A stretch of 64,000 bases of DNA from NCBI RefSeq assembly GCF_963676685.1, contig NC_092350.1, forward strand, positions 65,775,674 to 65,839,673. The letters are read 5' to 3'. Under the pieces are notes generated by a model. It did not search any database, had not been told where the DNA came from, and worked only from the letters and a program-made list of their open reading frames with translations. Positions 13,481 through 24,759 of the stretch are shown here, piece after piece. The stretch comes from Mytilus edulis (Eukaryota > Mollusca > Bivalvia > Mytilida > Mytilidae). The position numbers were made by a program, and so were the translations under genes. The stretch's first letter is position 1. Each line of letters begins with the position of its first letter.

Positions 13481-13789
13481 ATTAATAAAAAAACTAATAA
13501 AAGAACACTATAACACGTTTTTAGATGATAAACAACGTCAGTACACAAAATATATACTGCAAGACCATCGTGTATCATTTGTAAAGTTAATACGAAATAT
13601 TTTTCAACAATGTACCTTCCCAGGAACTGTTTGTTACAAAAGAACGACACGTTCTTTGTCATACCCATAGTTCATCAACTTTCTACTCAGATACAGTAAC
13701 ATTTTGTAAAACATGGCATTTCCTGAAAATGAACATATCAAGGATATTTTTTTGGTTGATTTCTCACAAAACATATTTAATATGTTTGG

Positions 13790-13895
13790 GATTTGATAAT
13801 TGTTAAAGGCGTACCGGTACCTACGGTTGTTAATTTCTGTGACATTTGGTCTTTTGTGGAGAGTTGTCTCATAGGCAATCATATCACATCTTTTT
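13790..13895 (+). repeat. Short mussel element, 3' end only
   Basis: It ends GGAGAGTTGTCTCATAGGCA followed by ATATCACATC, with TTTGGTCTTTTGTGG upstream. Confidence 0.75.
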
Positions 13896-14019
13896 TAATT
13901 TATATTAACCCCGCTATCTTTTTGCGCCTGTCATAATTCAGCAACCTTTGGCCTTTATTAGTCTTGTATGTTCGAATTTTAGTTCAATTATATGTTTTTG
14001 AGTTAAGTGTGATTCCATT

Positions 14020-14170
14020 TTCACTGAACTAGTACTAAATTTTATTTAGAGGCCAGCAGAGCACCACTTCCGGGTGAGCTGTGTTGAAGACTCATTTTTA
14101 ATCTTTGGCTGCTATCTGCTCTTTTGGTTGGATTGTTGTCTCTTTGACTAATTCCCGATTTCCATTCTTT
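14020..14170 (-). repeat. Dispersed element ('GGTCTTCAATGCAGCGAG' family), diverged
   Basis: In reverse it carries the family order: CACTGAACTAGTA, GGCCAGCAGAGCACC, TTGAAGACTCAT and GGTTGGATTGTTGTCTCTTT. Confidence 0.55.
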
Positions 14171-14911
14171 ACTTTATTTGTAGCTATATATGTAAGCCAA
14201 TAACATCTGTAGCTAAAAAAATGAAGTGGCCATGACCTTCATTGTGAAAAAATTGTCTGAATATATCTAGATAATAAATTCATTTTTCCGAATTCAATTG
14301 AACAAGAAAATTATAAAGCAAGAGTTTCAAATGCTAACTAACAGGTCTCCTGTTGGTAAAACAAATATTGTTGTTTACAAGTGTGACCTTTAACTGTTTT
14401 ATCGTTTATAGCGTTTGGTACATTTACGTGTTTGTTGATACGCTCATTTTGTTATCAGTTTCATAAAGAAGAAAATTATACGTCGTCTTTAACTAATACC
14501 TCTATATACTAGTATAAAAAAAATATTATGTTGAAGCAAAAAGATCATATAATTATTAAAACTTCACAGTAAATTTCAACCTGTCAGCTTTTTGTGGTAG
14601 TAGCACCTTTGCATTAACCTTGTTAAAAGTTTTTTTTTAAAGTGACACTTCCTCCAACGGATGATATATTACTATTATAAATGACTGCAAATAAAGGTCA
14701 TTTTAACTCTTAACAATGCATACAATTTCATTTCAAAGATGTCCATTCATTTTTCCTTGTCCGTTTTCTGAATTCACGCATTATCAATTTTAACAAGACT
14801 GATTCTTGATGATGTTTCAATACTTTTCCTTGTCATATTTCTGTTTTTTTTACTTGCGTTTATTGATAGATGTAAACGTTTTATAGAAACACCATCACAA
14901 ATCAACTGATA

Positions 14912-15178
14912 ATGAATGTACAGAATGAAAACAACGGAGTCAATATAGACTATCCTATGAAGACACTGAGAGCGTTTGGTGGATTGCACATAGGCATTGG
15001 TATACTATGTGCAATACTGGGTATTACTGTATTCATCATTGACAATGTTGATATGAGTAAAGATTGCTACATTAATAACAATGGAACGTATTATTATGAC
15101 AAAGAATGTGAACATGAATTGTCGACAGCTCAATCATTCTTTCTTTTTGACATAATGTGTGTCCTGTTTTCCGGATGG
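14912..15178 (+). CDS. Copy A exon 1 (helix 1, first loop, start of helix 2)
   Basis: There are 89 codons from ATG to TGG, then the donor GTAAGC. The frame stays open 36 bases into the intron. Copy B exon 1 has exactly the same length and the same MNVQ start and SGW end. Confidence 0.75.
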
Positions 15179-18100
15179 GTAAGCACAACTAACATCCATT
15201 TATTTAAGTTTTGAATGTTGTTATCGTAATAATAAATGTAGTTGCTTGGTCACTGGGGAAAACTTCATGGATACTTAGCCACATGTTTACATATGTAGTA
15301 GAGAACCAGAGCGAATACCAATTTTCAGCTGTAGAAACCAAACCAACGTTGTCCTGTGATTAAAACACAAAATTCTGCATTTTTATGATTGGGAGACAAA
15401 AAATCCAATTTAGTCTAAATGTCATTCTTCAAACAGCTTGTGAGCTATGAAGTTCATAAAAAAATTATTGTGTTACAGTGTAGTACAAGGCAGGATTTAT
15501 TAAATAAAATGCTTATATGAGCGTTTAAACATTTAACCGTATACTATTTGCCAATGAACCTCAAACGATTAACACATGATTAATTAGCCACTCAATCAAA
15601 CAAAAATGTATCTTCATGTACATATTGATATTTCAAACATCAGGTTATCAAATTTCCTTTCTCTCATTAACAGTTTATAATTACTGGAAGCTTTCCATTT
15701 TGTATGACCCAGAGACGTCAAAGTAGTTGGAGATGTTTGGTAAGAAATAATATATGTTATTACATACAATTTTATTAAATTGTAGAAAAAGATGTGGTAT
15801 TATTATCCACTCCAGATTAAATGAGGTAAAAGTCAAATGTTGATTTCAGAATTCTTAGTTTGCTTTACCATCTACTGACTTCATGTAATGTATCTACTTT
15901 TCCTCTACCCTTGAATTTGTCTATATCAAACGAAATTATGTTATTTGCTGCTGTTTGTTTACTTTCTCATGTATTCATTTCTCTTTAAAAAACTACAAAG
16001 TAAAAACAGAATTTCAATTGATTAACACAAAAAGCGGAAGGCTATTTAAATAAATGTAACATATTGACAAACTATTTTATTCTATTCCAAGAAAAAGTCA
16101 TTGTCATTGAAAATGTAAAAATTTTCTTTAAAGAATCACTTAAAAACAAAACATTTTTAATAGCAAGTCTTTAATATATTAAAAATGTGGCAAGGATACA
16201 ACTCTCCACTAGAAACCAAATAACATAAAGATTAACGACTATATGTCACCGTACAGCCGTCAACAACGAGCAAAGTCTATACCGCATAGTCAACTATAAA
16301 AGGCTAATGACTAGTTCTCTACATGAATTTGGGTTTTTTTTCTTCGTTTTTACATTCTAAATAAGTTTTCTATTAACAAGAGCGACATACATAAACTTAA
16401 CTATCTCATTTCAGAAAACAACTTTTATGGTTTGTAATATTGTCGCTGCATCTTTTTTTGTACCAAGTGTATTTAGTTTCGGACTGTTCAGAGCGGTTGT
16501 TGTAAGTTGTTTATGTAACAAACCCCTTTTGATTTGGACTAGTATAAATAAAGGCAACAGTAGTATACCGCTGTTCGAAATCCATAAATCGATAGAGAAA
16601 AGAACAAATTTGGGTTACAAACTACATGTAAAACTAAAAATCATGTTTGCTAGATTGTTAATGTCTATTTCATTTGTTCCGCAATTACAATGTCAATAAT
16701 ACGATTTAGAGTTCCTTGTAACTACTTTTTAACATTTCAATAGCTGTATCAAGTAAGATTATATCCATGGTTGTAGATCAACCTGTTGTTATATTTTGTG
16801 TGTTGAGCTAGACATATATATTTGATTGTAATATAATGTTCAAAAGCCAAGCAAGACCACCCCAGAACCTTTCGGTATTCTGGATTCTTTTTGGAATTTA
16901 CCTGTATTTTCGTCTTGTACGAGCTTCATTTTTTTAAGCTATTTTTTTTTTATATTTGAATTGTACCTTTTTGTTTTCCGTTGTATCTAGTTTTTGATAT
17001 AAGGTTCGAATTTGAAAACTGTCTTTGGTGAATATATCCTGTGCGTGCCTTGACCTGTCCGACATGACTATCTATGCTTACTTTTATTTCAAATGTTTAA
17101 GAGCAACTTTTGTTTTCTATCTTTTTGGACAGATTTCAGCGCACTCTTGTGACAGCTTTGGCCGATTTATTTGGAGATCCAGTATTTTAAGAAAACGTAT
17201 TGCTGCATAAGTCGTTATGTTTTTAATTGGTTTAAAATACTTGCATGCCTAAAAATTTTGCTCCAAAATCTTGCAGAAAAAATCTTTATATTGCAGCCTG
17301 TATGAAAATCAAATTCAACGTCTTAATTGTTTTTCTTCAAAATGGAAGGTCCGTTTTTAACTGCATCATGAATGACCAAAGATGTTTAGTTGTTTAGTAT
17401 TGCAGTTGTTTTCACACACATTAAAACATACATATATTTAATATGTCTTGGTACCAATCGCGTTAATTCAAAAACATGTTGACAGGCTTATGTGTTTAAA
17501 AGAATTGAATTACTATATTTTAACTGATATAAATGTCAATCAAAATGGATATGTATTAAATGAATCGATTTCCAATAAGACAACTGTCAACCATATACCT
17601 AGTGAATTAGGGATTAAAACCTGTATGTATCGAAAACTTCTAAACAAAACAAAAACAATTATATCATCATATACAACCCGTAAACAAGCAAAAGAAATAT
17701 TCAATTGTATAAAAAAGAAAAATGACCAACTACTTTTGTAAAAAAAAGAGTAGGTGTAGACTAGTCGTTGATTATGCTGAAAGAGGGGCTAAATATACCA
17801 GAGGGACAGTCAAACTCGAAAATAAACTGACAACGCCATGGCTAAAAAAAGACAAATAATAGTACACAAGACATAAAATAGAGATAAAAAGAATGAGCAA
17901 CACGAACCCCACCAACAGCTGGAGGTGATATCATATTCTCTGCAAGGATAAGCAGATTCTGCTCAACAAGAAAAAAAATTAAATAAACAAACTTCGAAAC
18001 AGTGGCAACGTCATCCATGTTATGCTTTATTAAGCATTAAGCAACTTAACATCGCTTCAGTTTCATAGTTTGATAGATAAAGACACCACGAGTTATAATT

Positions 18101-19844
18101 CTTTACGCTGATAACACATGGACCTTTTAACTGTTGATGACGTTGATGATAGTGGCAATAGTTATAACATATATTTATTTTTATCCTATAGCGAGTAGAA
18201 CCTAGAACTGATACTGTTGTTTTGTCGTCCTTCATAGCAGTGTTTGGTGTTCATGAATGGGTAATAGCCATTGCTGCAGCATCCTACTGTTGCTGTTGTA
18301 CATCACGGGATGACACTGATGTAAGTCCTTCTATTTATTTAAAAAACAAATGAATCTGAACTTTCGTTAGTTGGAAAACATCAAAAACCGATACCTTATC
18401 CCGGCTTCGTTATCATTGGTTAATAATATATTTAATTTATACAGTTGGTTGTATTTGCATTTTTGTTAGTAATAGACATACAATTTTCCAACCTTGAAAA
18501 AAGAACATACCATTTCATTAATATCAAAAAAGAACCTTAGCATTAAGATAATCAAACAAATGATTATTTTATGTAACAAATGCATAAAAGGTCATAGCGA
18601 AAGAAAGAATTTGTGTTGTATTTTAAAATAGTAAAACGTATCAAAATATATATGTTTTAAGCATGCTGTCGGAGTTTTTTTTTAGTAATTCAATAATGGA
18701 AACAAAACAAGAAAATCTGCTCACTAGGATGCTATTAAACCAAGAGTTCCAAATGGTGAAGTTGAAATCATCCCTTCATAAATTTTACGGACGCCTTCAC
18801 GAGTTGGTTGTCCGTTATGGAATAACCGTTTCACAGATGATATCGGATATGTTTTTACGTCGTAACTACAATCCCTTTCCCTTTTCATGAAAGTGATTTA
18901 CCGAATTAGACTATTTTCCGTTTTGTTATAACATGAGCAACACGACAGTGCAACATGTGGAGCCGGATCTTATTACCCTTCCGGAGCACCTGAGAACACC
19001 CCTAGTTTTGGTGGGGTTCGTGTTGTTCAGTCTTTAGTTTTCTATGGTGTTTCTTGAGTGCTATTATATGTGTGTGTGTCTTTTTTTATTTTTAAGCCAT
19101 GACGTGAGTTTGTTTTCGATTTATGAGTTTGACTGTTACTCTGGTATCTTTCGCCCATATTTTCATTGATATAAAAAAAAAATAAGAAATCAAAAGTAGT
19201 TTAAATTGTTTTGTTATCTATTATATTACACTGATTTTAGTCTTTAAGTTACCAAAACCTTTTTATAAGAAAACCATTTGATTTGCTTTGAGGGCGTCTT
19301 AGAAATGAATATTCGGCACTAGTAAGAATGAAAAATTAATAATCTATCTGGCGAAAAAGTAAATTGAAGCACCGAAAAATGCCCCAAAAAAATCAATTAT
19401 GTAAAAAATGAAAATAACTTAAATTTTGCGCGGTAAAACCATGTGAATAAAATTAACCGGCTTGCATACAAAATTTCAAATTGAAGAATCCTCCAGCAAT
19501 GTATCCCCTGTTTTCTTACCTGCAGTATGCAAACCTAATTATCGTCTCTTTATTACACACACTACAGTAAAACTTAATGAGTAAAAGAGTGACGAAAGAC
19601 CCCAGAGGGAGCCAAACTCATAAATCGAGAAAAAAAAATGACAACGCCATGGCTAAAAATTAAAACGACAAACAGACAAACAATAGTACACATGACACAA
19701 CATAGAAAGTTAAAGAAAACGCTGCACGAACCACAGTGAACGTCTTTAAATAATTGTATTGTGTATTTGCATATACATTAATTTTTTTTCTGTTTACAGA
19801 ATTCAGTAGTATACGCCACTTTCGGACAACACACAAATGTATAA
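14912..19844 (+). CDS. MS4A/CD20-like four-pass membrane protein, copy A (five exons)
   Basis: The coding exons are 14912-15178, 15674-15739, 16415-16501, 18192-18320 and 19800-19844. All have GT-AG borders and phase 0 and together give 197 residues. Predicted helices lie at about 23-43, 73-95, 115-138 and 149-172, with short cytoplasmic ends. The stretch from SGW through FIITGSF to SSWRCL, running into helix 3, resembles the most conserved part of the MS4A family, and helix 4 ends in CCCC, possibly palmitoylated. The first external loop has two cysteines (52, 66) and an N-G-T sequon at 57. MS4A proteins are plasma-membrane components implicated in ion flux and receptor association; no specific role can be read here. 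The start matches copy B. An in-frame TAA cuts the C-terminal tail short. The small second loop is unlike typical MS4A, so a missed exon or another tetraspan family is possible. Confidence 0.65.
15674..15739 (+). CDS. Copy A exon 2 (end of helix 2 and cytoplasmic turn)
   Basis: There are 22 codons between CATTAACAG and GTAAGA. The exon encodes ITGSFPFCMTQRR and ends WRCL. This is the best match to the MS4A core and is short enough for gene finders to miss. Confidence 0.7.
16195..16335 (-). repeat. Short mussel element inside intron 2 of copy A
   Basis: In reverse it carries AACTCTCCACTAG, ATGTCACCGTACAGCCGTC and GCATAGTCAACTATAAAAGG. Confidence 0.75.
16415..16501 (+). CDS. Copy A exon 3 (helix 3)
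   Basis: There are 29 codons between CTCATTTCAG and GTAAGT, starting KTTFMVCNIVAASFFVPSVF. The length is identical in copy B (29846-29932). Confidence 0.75.
17448..17741 (+). other. 97-codon open frame in intron 3 of copy A, unrecognised
   Basis: The frame begins at a TTG codon and has no convincing splice acceptor. It is rich in K, N, I and T, with blocks such as NKTTVNHIPSELGIK and RKQAKEIFNCIKKK. It looks more protein-like than its neighbours, but I do not recognise it. It may be an element relic or chance. Confidence 0.2.
17775..17965 (+). repeat. Dispersed element ('ATGAGCAACA' family)
   Basis: It carries CCAGAGGGACAGTCAAACTC, GACAACGCCATGGCTAAAAA, AATGAGCAACACGAACCCCA and GCAAGGATAAGCAGATTCTG. 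Confidence 0.75.
18192..18320 (+). CDS. Copy A exon 4 (helix 4)
   Basis: There are 43 codons between ATCCTATAG and GTAAGT. The exon encodes a hydrophobic helix followed by SYCCCCTSRDDTD. Copy B has the same exon with extra residues at the start and one base missing near the end. Confidence 0.7.
18690..18893 (+). pseudogene. Retroelement protein fragment in intron 4 of copy A
   Basis: The frame contains LKSSLHKFYGRLHELVVRYG, recognisable as the C-terminal part of the same retroelement protein seen at 3780-4430. No upstream RT domain is attached. It directly abuts the inverted 'ATGAGCAACA' repeat that follows. Confidence 0.5.
18900..19175 (-). repeat. Dispersed element ('ATGAGCAACA' family), inverted, long copy
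   Basis: It runs from CATGAGCAACACGACAGTGC through CTTCCGGAGCACCTGAGA and GTTTTGGTGGGGTTCGTGTT to GAGTTTGACTGTTACTCTGG. It is the best-preserved copy in the window. A partial copy in the other orientation lies at 19585-19715. Confidence 0.75.
19585..19715 (+). repeat. Dispersed element ('ATGAGCAACA' family), partial
   Basis: It carries ACCCCAGAGGGAGCCAAACT, GACAACGCCATGGCTAAAAA and CATGACACAACATAGAAAG, ending about 85 bases before copy A exon 5. Confidence 0.7.
19800..19844 (+). CDS. Copy A exon 5 (truncated cytoplasmic tail)
   Basis: The acceptor TCTGTTTACAG is identical to that of copy B exon 5. Only 14 codons precede TAA at 19842-19844, where copy B has ATA. The frame after that TAA stays open for 31 codons to a second TAA at 19938-19940 and aligns with the copy B tail without gaps, so the first stop looks recent. 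Confidence 0.6.
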   Translation, partial: NSVVYATFGQHTNV

Positions 19845-20739
19845 GAAATCCCAAATTCAAAAACTATGCAGTCAAAATTGGATCAGAATGGATCTAAAAT
19901 GCGTAGTGGAATTTATCCAGCGGTAGACATGACACAATAATTTCAAGTTTTCACACCTCACTTTGCAGGAACTGAACCGGGTTATAAGGTTATCACTACC
20001 ACCATACAGGATCTAAAACTTGAAACATATACACAGCTTTTTGATTTATATATATTTATATAGATCTTATAACATTTGTATGGTGTTTTATATTCCAATC
20101 TTTTTATTCTTGATAAAGTTCTTGAAATTAAAGTTTACATTAATATTTTGCAAAATACGATTGTTAGCTTTCTTGATCTTTTTATTTACAATCATTATTT
20201 TTAAACAAGCATATAGTTTAACAAATAAGAACGCAAACCCTTTTGGTAATTTTCAACTTGTTCGCTACCCTACCACATTAGAAGCTTATTTCTATCAAAT
20301 GTTGACTGCGCTTGCGTGTACACCTTAATTGTCATAATGTAGCAACTAAAATTTCCAATGAAAGTGTCCCTTGAAGATATATTTATATCTTTCGAGCTAA
20401 TAAAAATAAAACCTCTGAACTCAAAAAATAACTTAGCATTGAATAATGACCATATCAATACCTTCATGTAATTTTAAAGATATGTGAATATCCGTACGAA
20501 TTTATTGTTGAATGTGTGGTTCTGGTTAAAAATGTCCTTCTTGATTCTTGTTTGAAGTCAAAATTGCAGTTCTTAGCAATCATCAGGATTTCATAATTTG
20601 ATGATATGTTCAGATAAGCATGAAATATTGATATCACCTAAAAGAACACAATGCAACCTGTGTTATTGTGAATTTGGATAAAGATTAAAAGCCATATATT
20701 TTTTAAAGCCTTAGTGTAAATTGATTCATAAAAGATTGC
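19845..20739. other. 3' region of copy A, no further gene
   Basis: The segment to about 20035 is homologous to the tail and 3' UTR of copy B; the ACTACCACCATA and ACAGCT/G words are shared. A possible polyadenylation signal AATAAA lies in AATAAAAATAAAACC near 20400. The rest is AT-rich without recognisable features. Confidence 0.4.
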
Positions 20740-21010
20740 CCCTATATCTTTGTAGAAGATTTCTTTTTTAAAAGCCTTAGTGTGAATTAAATCATAGAAG
20801 ATTGGCCCAATCTCTTTTTGTAGACGATTTAATAAATGCCCAATATAGATGTCAGCGATACTTTATAAATTGTTTGTACTTGGTCTCCTCTCCTGTTTCA
20901 GATTATTCTGGATATCAAACTAATCCAAGATTTTGATAAGTTAAAAATATTAAAACAGCTTTTCTGGATGCAACTTCATCAGGATCGATCAAAGACTATT
21001 TTAATGCGAA
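20740..21010 (+). repeat. Dispersed repeat paralogous to 1000-1300
   Basis: Both copies contain ATCTCTTTxTGTAGA, AATGCxCAATA, ACTAATCCAAGATTTT-like words and ATTAAAACA, followed by CAGCTTTTC and GATCGATCAAAG-like words. Confidence 0.5.
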
Positions 21011-21023
21011 GGATATACAAAAC

Positions 21024-21245
21024 AAATTGTTGTCATACCCTCTGCTCCGTCGTATGGTGTGTACATAACTCAATTGATACGGTTTGCTAATGCATGTTCA
21101 CACTATACAGAAGTGTGATCCTTACGCAGAAACTGCTCCAACAGAGTTATGAGGAGGAAAGATTTAAATTACACTTCGTAAAATTTATGGACACCATCCC
21201 GAATTGGTTGATTTTGAGGTTGTGTCTGTTTCTAAACTAACTAAT
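21024..21245 (+). pseudogene. Retroelement protein fragment, frameshifted
   Basis: The conceptual frame starts with PSAPSYGVYITQLIRFANAC, the same signature as the relic at 3780-4430. It then continues after a frameshift as ILTQKLLQQSYEEERFK. Several stops make it non-functional. Confidence 0.6.
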
Positions 21246-21769
21246 GTCTAGTCTTAAAATGTGGTTAACATCTATGCCGTATGTCTGCTAAGTACTGAAC
21301 ACGACCAGTTCCCAAATATGACCATGACTGTTATACCGAAGAATTTACATTTCCAAACGAAGTGTCTCAGTATTTTGTTCATCCAATATGCATATATTTA
21401 TTTTGTATGATAGTGTTTATGTTTTGGCTTGAATACTGTGTTATGCCGTATCCTTTATTGTCCAAATATTTTTAAAATAGCCATTCAATACTATCATCGT
21501 CATATTCTCAAATATGAATGTTATACCGAGTGGCAATTCATACGACGTTTCTCACATCCTTGGTTCATATATTTAGTTTTATGTTTTTGTTATCGTTTCG
21601 GTTGGATAATCTGTTATGTTTTATCGTCTGTAGTCCAAATAATTAGAAAATTGCCATTCCATAACATCATTGTCATGAAATTTGTTTGAACTAACAATGT
21701 GAAAATATTTTTGTAAAGTCGAGATTTGAGATTAATTACGTAAGCTCGTCAATGTTTTTATTTATCCTG

Positions 21770-22095
21770 CGATTGAGGTCGGTTGTTCTTAAAAGGCATT
21801 ACAGCTTCCTCCATCAATAGAAGTTGAACGCTATGAAAAACCCGCTGCATTGTTATCCGCCGTTCCAAAGTCAGAAGCCTGTTGTTTAGTGGTTAGTGTT
21901 TCACGGTGTGGTCCATGGGTGTTTGAAATGTTTTACACTAGTCATTTTTGGGGGCCCTTTATAGCTTGCAGTTCGATGTGAACAGGTGAACCTAAGCTCC
22001 GTGTTAAAGGCTGTTTTTGACATATAATATTTATACCCTGTGATTTGTATTGAGAGTTGTCTTATTGGCACTCAAACCACATATTCTTATTTATA
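21770..22095 (+). repeat. Short mussel element, long copy
   Basis: It begins near GAGGTCGGTTGTTCTTAAAA, the same upstream block as the 1950-2265 copy in reversed relative decay, and ends GAGAGTTGTCTTATTGGCAC then TCAAACCACA. Confidence 0.75.
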
Positions 22096-22589
22096 ATAAC
22101 GATGTAAGTTTAACACTAATTAGAAATTTTTAATTGATGTTTATATTAATGTTTCATGTTCTGTCCGACTCGGCTTCTGTTAAAATCATTATTTATTTAG
22201 GTGGACGATACACATTTTATTACTAGATTTATGATGTCTGTGGTAGAGACGGCAATGTTTTCTTAACCGTCTCATGACTTGGTGCACGTGTTAATTTTTC
22301 AATCTTTGTCAGGTTTATTCAGTCAGTTGCATTGATAGTTAGTAGCAGTATAGAAGTGCAAAATTCAAATCACACTAATCAATTAAATCAATCTGGCTGT
22401 AAAAATCCAATCCAGATTGATATCCTTTTTAGCATGTGTACCAGTTTCATGTTAGTTTTCTGCTTAAATCTGTTTGATATGAACTACTTGTGACTGGTCA
22501 ATGACGATTTGTCTTTAGGCTAAATAATTAATTAATTATTTAAAGGGTAACGATTTGTTGTGAACTTCAAATAGGCAAGGGTAAAATAA

Positions 22590-22760
22590 TGATTTGTACA
22601 AGTTATTATATTTTTCTTAGTAAAAATTGTACGTCTAGTAATTACTTGTACAATTGTATTTGTACAGGTAATAACTTGTATGATGGCATCAATACAAGTA
22701 ATTACTTGTATAAAATGCTTGAACAAGTAATAACCTGTACAAAAAAATAACATGTACACG
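22590..22760. repeat. Short tandem array of the palindrome ACAAGTAATTACTTGT
   Basis: About five units of 35-40 bp each centre on an AAGTAATTACTT-like inverted repeat. TACAAGTAATTACTTGTA near 22696 is perfect. The minus-strand frame shows the repeat as IQVITC, VQVIT. Confidence 0.65.
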
Positions 22761-22814
22761 ACATATATAAGGCCATTAATTTGTTTTTCTATTGAATTGT
22801 TTCATATTTTGCAT

Positions 22815-23060
22815 GTTAGAGCCTTCATTGGCCTTTAATATCCGACTATTTGAGTTTTTTTCCATTGTTGAAGGCCGTAAGGTTGCCTTTAAATGCTTAC
22901 ATCCACTTCACTTGAACTTTGGGTGATAGTTTTCTCGTTGGCAATGAACAACTGTCGTATGCCGGACTTGATACAGGCATTTTCTTATGTAGAAAATTGT
23001 GAAATAAACCAGGTTTTATAGCTAGCTTAACCTCTTCCTTGACAATCGTTTAAACTTGTA
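22815..23060 (+). repeat. Short mussel element variant joined to another dispersed repeat
   Basis: The first part (to about 22950) matches 2820-2962. From CAACTGTCGTATGCCGGACT through ACAGGCATTTTCTTATGTAG to GTTTTATAGCTAGCTTAACC it matches the repeat type at 13300-13480. Confidence 0.6.
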
Positions 23061-23245
23061 TCATATAGACAATTCACATTAGCAAAGATGAATGTTAAAA
23101 ATATAAAACATTACCATGACACAATAACTAGATTACGGGATGTATAAGTACAGAGTCACGTCAAATGATTATCACTTAAAAGACAATTGTAAAAGGATTG
23201 TATCTAAAACACATATAAACATTGCACAACACATATAAGCATTGC

Positions 23246-23368
23246 ACTGTAAACACCTACATTTGTAGTAACAGACATGAGGATATAGATGAAGAAATGT
23301 TATCTCGACATGCATTACAACTTCCTCATTTGTTAGCCAAACAAAAGAAGGGGAAGTTATCCGTTCAG
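23246..23368 (+). promoter_or_regulatory. Probable non-coding first exon/promoter of MS4A-like copy B
   Basis: It is homologous to 6425-6544 and ends with the same donor, TCCGTTCAG|GTAAGACGTG. Just after the donor the sequence diverges from copy A through runs of T and a 15-base G run (23413-23427), a later insertion. It lies 1.4 kb upstream of the copy B start codon. Confidence 0.45.
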
Positions 23369-23734
23369 GTAAGACGTGTTTGATACTAGGTTTTTTTTTG
23401 TTGTTTTTTTTTGGGGGGGGGGGGGGGCAACTACGATACCTAACTGATAGGGATGCTGCTGGGGTTCTGTTACCCAACCCTTTTAAAATAATACATTTTA
23501 AAAATGTAGACCTTTTCAAATATTGCGTACGTATACATGTAACATTTTCCCATATTCTTTGGGTTTCGTGTGGTGTGAAATGCTATGTAATGTAAGAGTG
23601 GAATACCAAAGTGTTAATAGAAAAGTAAGTTGAAAAAGTGCCGGGAACATTAAGAAATATGACAGACAAATAAGTTAATGGACATGTATTGACCTAATCA
23701 TATATTTATAATAGTGTTCCTTGTCATGTTTTGT

Positions 23735-23975
23735 CAGCTTTGTCTCACACCAAACAGCAAACTATAATGGGCCCCAACAAATATTAGTTTAAAACCATTC
23801 AAACGGGAAAACCAACTCCATTTCTCAATTTTACAATCTATATGAAAAACGAGAAACGAGAAACAATTATGAACCACATCAATAAACGACAACTGAACAG
23901 CTGATTTCTGACTTAGGACAGGTGCAAACAATTTAATGGTACCAAACGTTTTAATGGTACCAAACATTCTCTTAT
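23735..23975 (-). repeat. Short mussel element, 5' part
   Basis: In reverse it has CAGCAAACTATAATGGGCCC, AACCATTCAAACGGGAAAAC, GAGAAACGAGAAAC and CGACAACTGAACAGC. It ends near a duplicated TTTAATGGTACCAAACG. Confidence 0.75.
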
Positions 23976-24129
23976 CTGAAACAATAGTGTAATATCACAA
24001 ATTAGAAAGACCTACTATAAAACATGCAATCATGTAAATATACATATTGATATGTGGCAATATGACAAATAAGAATACACCAAGACAAAAAGATGAAGCT
24101 GTAACCAACTACATTTTTGTTTTTCGGTT

Positions 24130-24345
24130 ATTTTTGTACATAAATTATGCCGTTCGTTTTCTCGTTTGAATTGTTTAACATTGTCATTTCGAAGCCTTTT
24201 ATAGCTGGCTGCAAATGTATGTGGTATAGGCTTTGCTCATTGTTGAAGGCCGTACGGTAACCTATTGTTGTTAATGTCTGTGTCATTTTGGTCTCTTGTG
24301 GAGAGTTGTCTCATTGGCAATCATACCACATCTTCTTTTTTTATA
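24130..24345 (+). repeat. Short mussel element, 3' part
   Basis: It carries GGCTTTGCTCATTGTTGAAG, GCCGTACGGTAACC, and ends GAGAGTTGTCTCATTGGCAA then TCATACCACATCTTC. Confidence 0.85.
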
Positions 24346-24759
24346 CATACTAAGGTATTGTACAGTTTATAAAACAGCATTTAGGAGGGAACAAAAGACA
24401 CCGCATATAGTAAGCAAGAAGATAGAGATTCATGAAACAATTCAACAGAGAAAGATATACAAAAAATAAATTACAGCAGACAGCAACTCAACAGAGAAAT
24501 ATATTCACTTAACAAAATTACAGCATACGTCAACTAAGTACGGCAGTCTTTTTGTTTTCGGTATATATGTACAAAATATAGAATGTAGCGGAGCTTATTA
24601 ATAACATGCATTCAACCACCCGGACCCAATCCTTATTTATATAGATTGTTTTTTTTATTGGTATTTTTATTTCGGTTGCTCGATAATATTTTACCTGAAG
24701 TTTTAATTTATTGGTACATTTTAATTATATTAAGTAGGTAAAAGATAAATTAGTTGGTT

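Larger units (their letters stand above)
6545..14911 (+). other. Long repeat-filled first intron of copy A (inferred)
   Basis: If the first exon is right, this is intron 1 plus the end of the 5' UTR. No coding exon was recognised. Acceptor-like AGs before the start codon sit at 14868-14869 and 14885-14886. If the first is used, the leader contains the minimal upstream frame ATGTAA at 14870. The repeats inside are listed separately; 6600-9380 shows only AT-rich sequence. Confidence 0.35.

Noticed and set aside
13300..13668. 122-codon minus-strand frame with hydrophobic stretches
   Set aside because: It overlaps a dispersed repeat that recurs at 22950-23060; no splice context and no recognisable domain.
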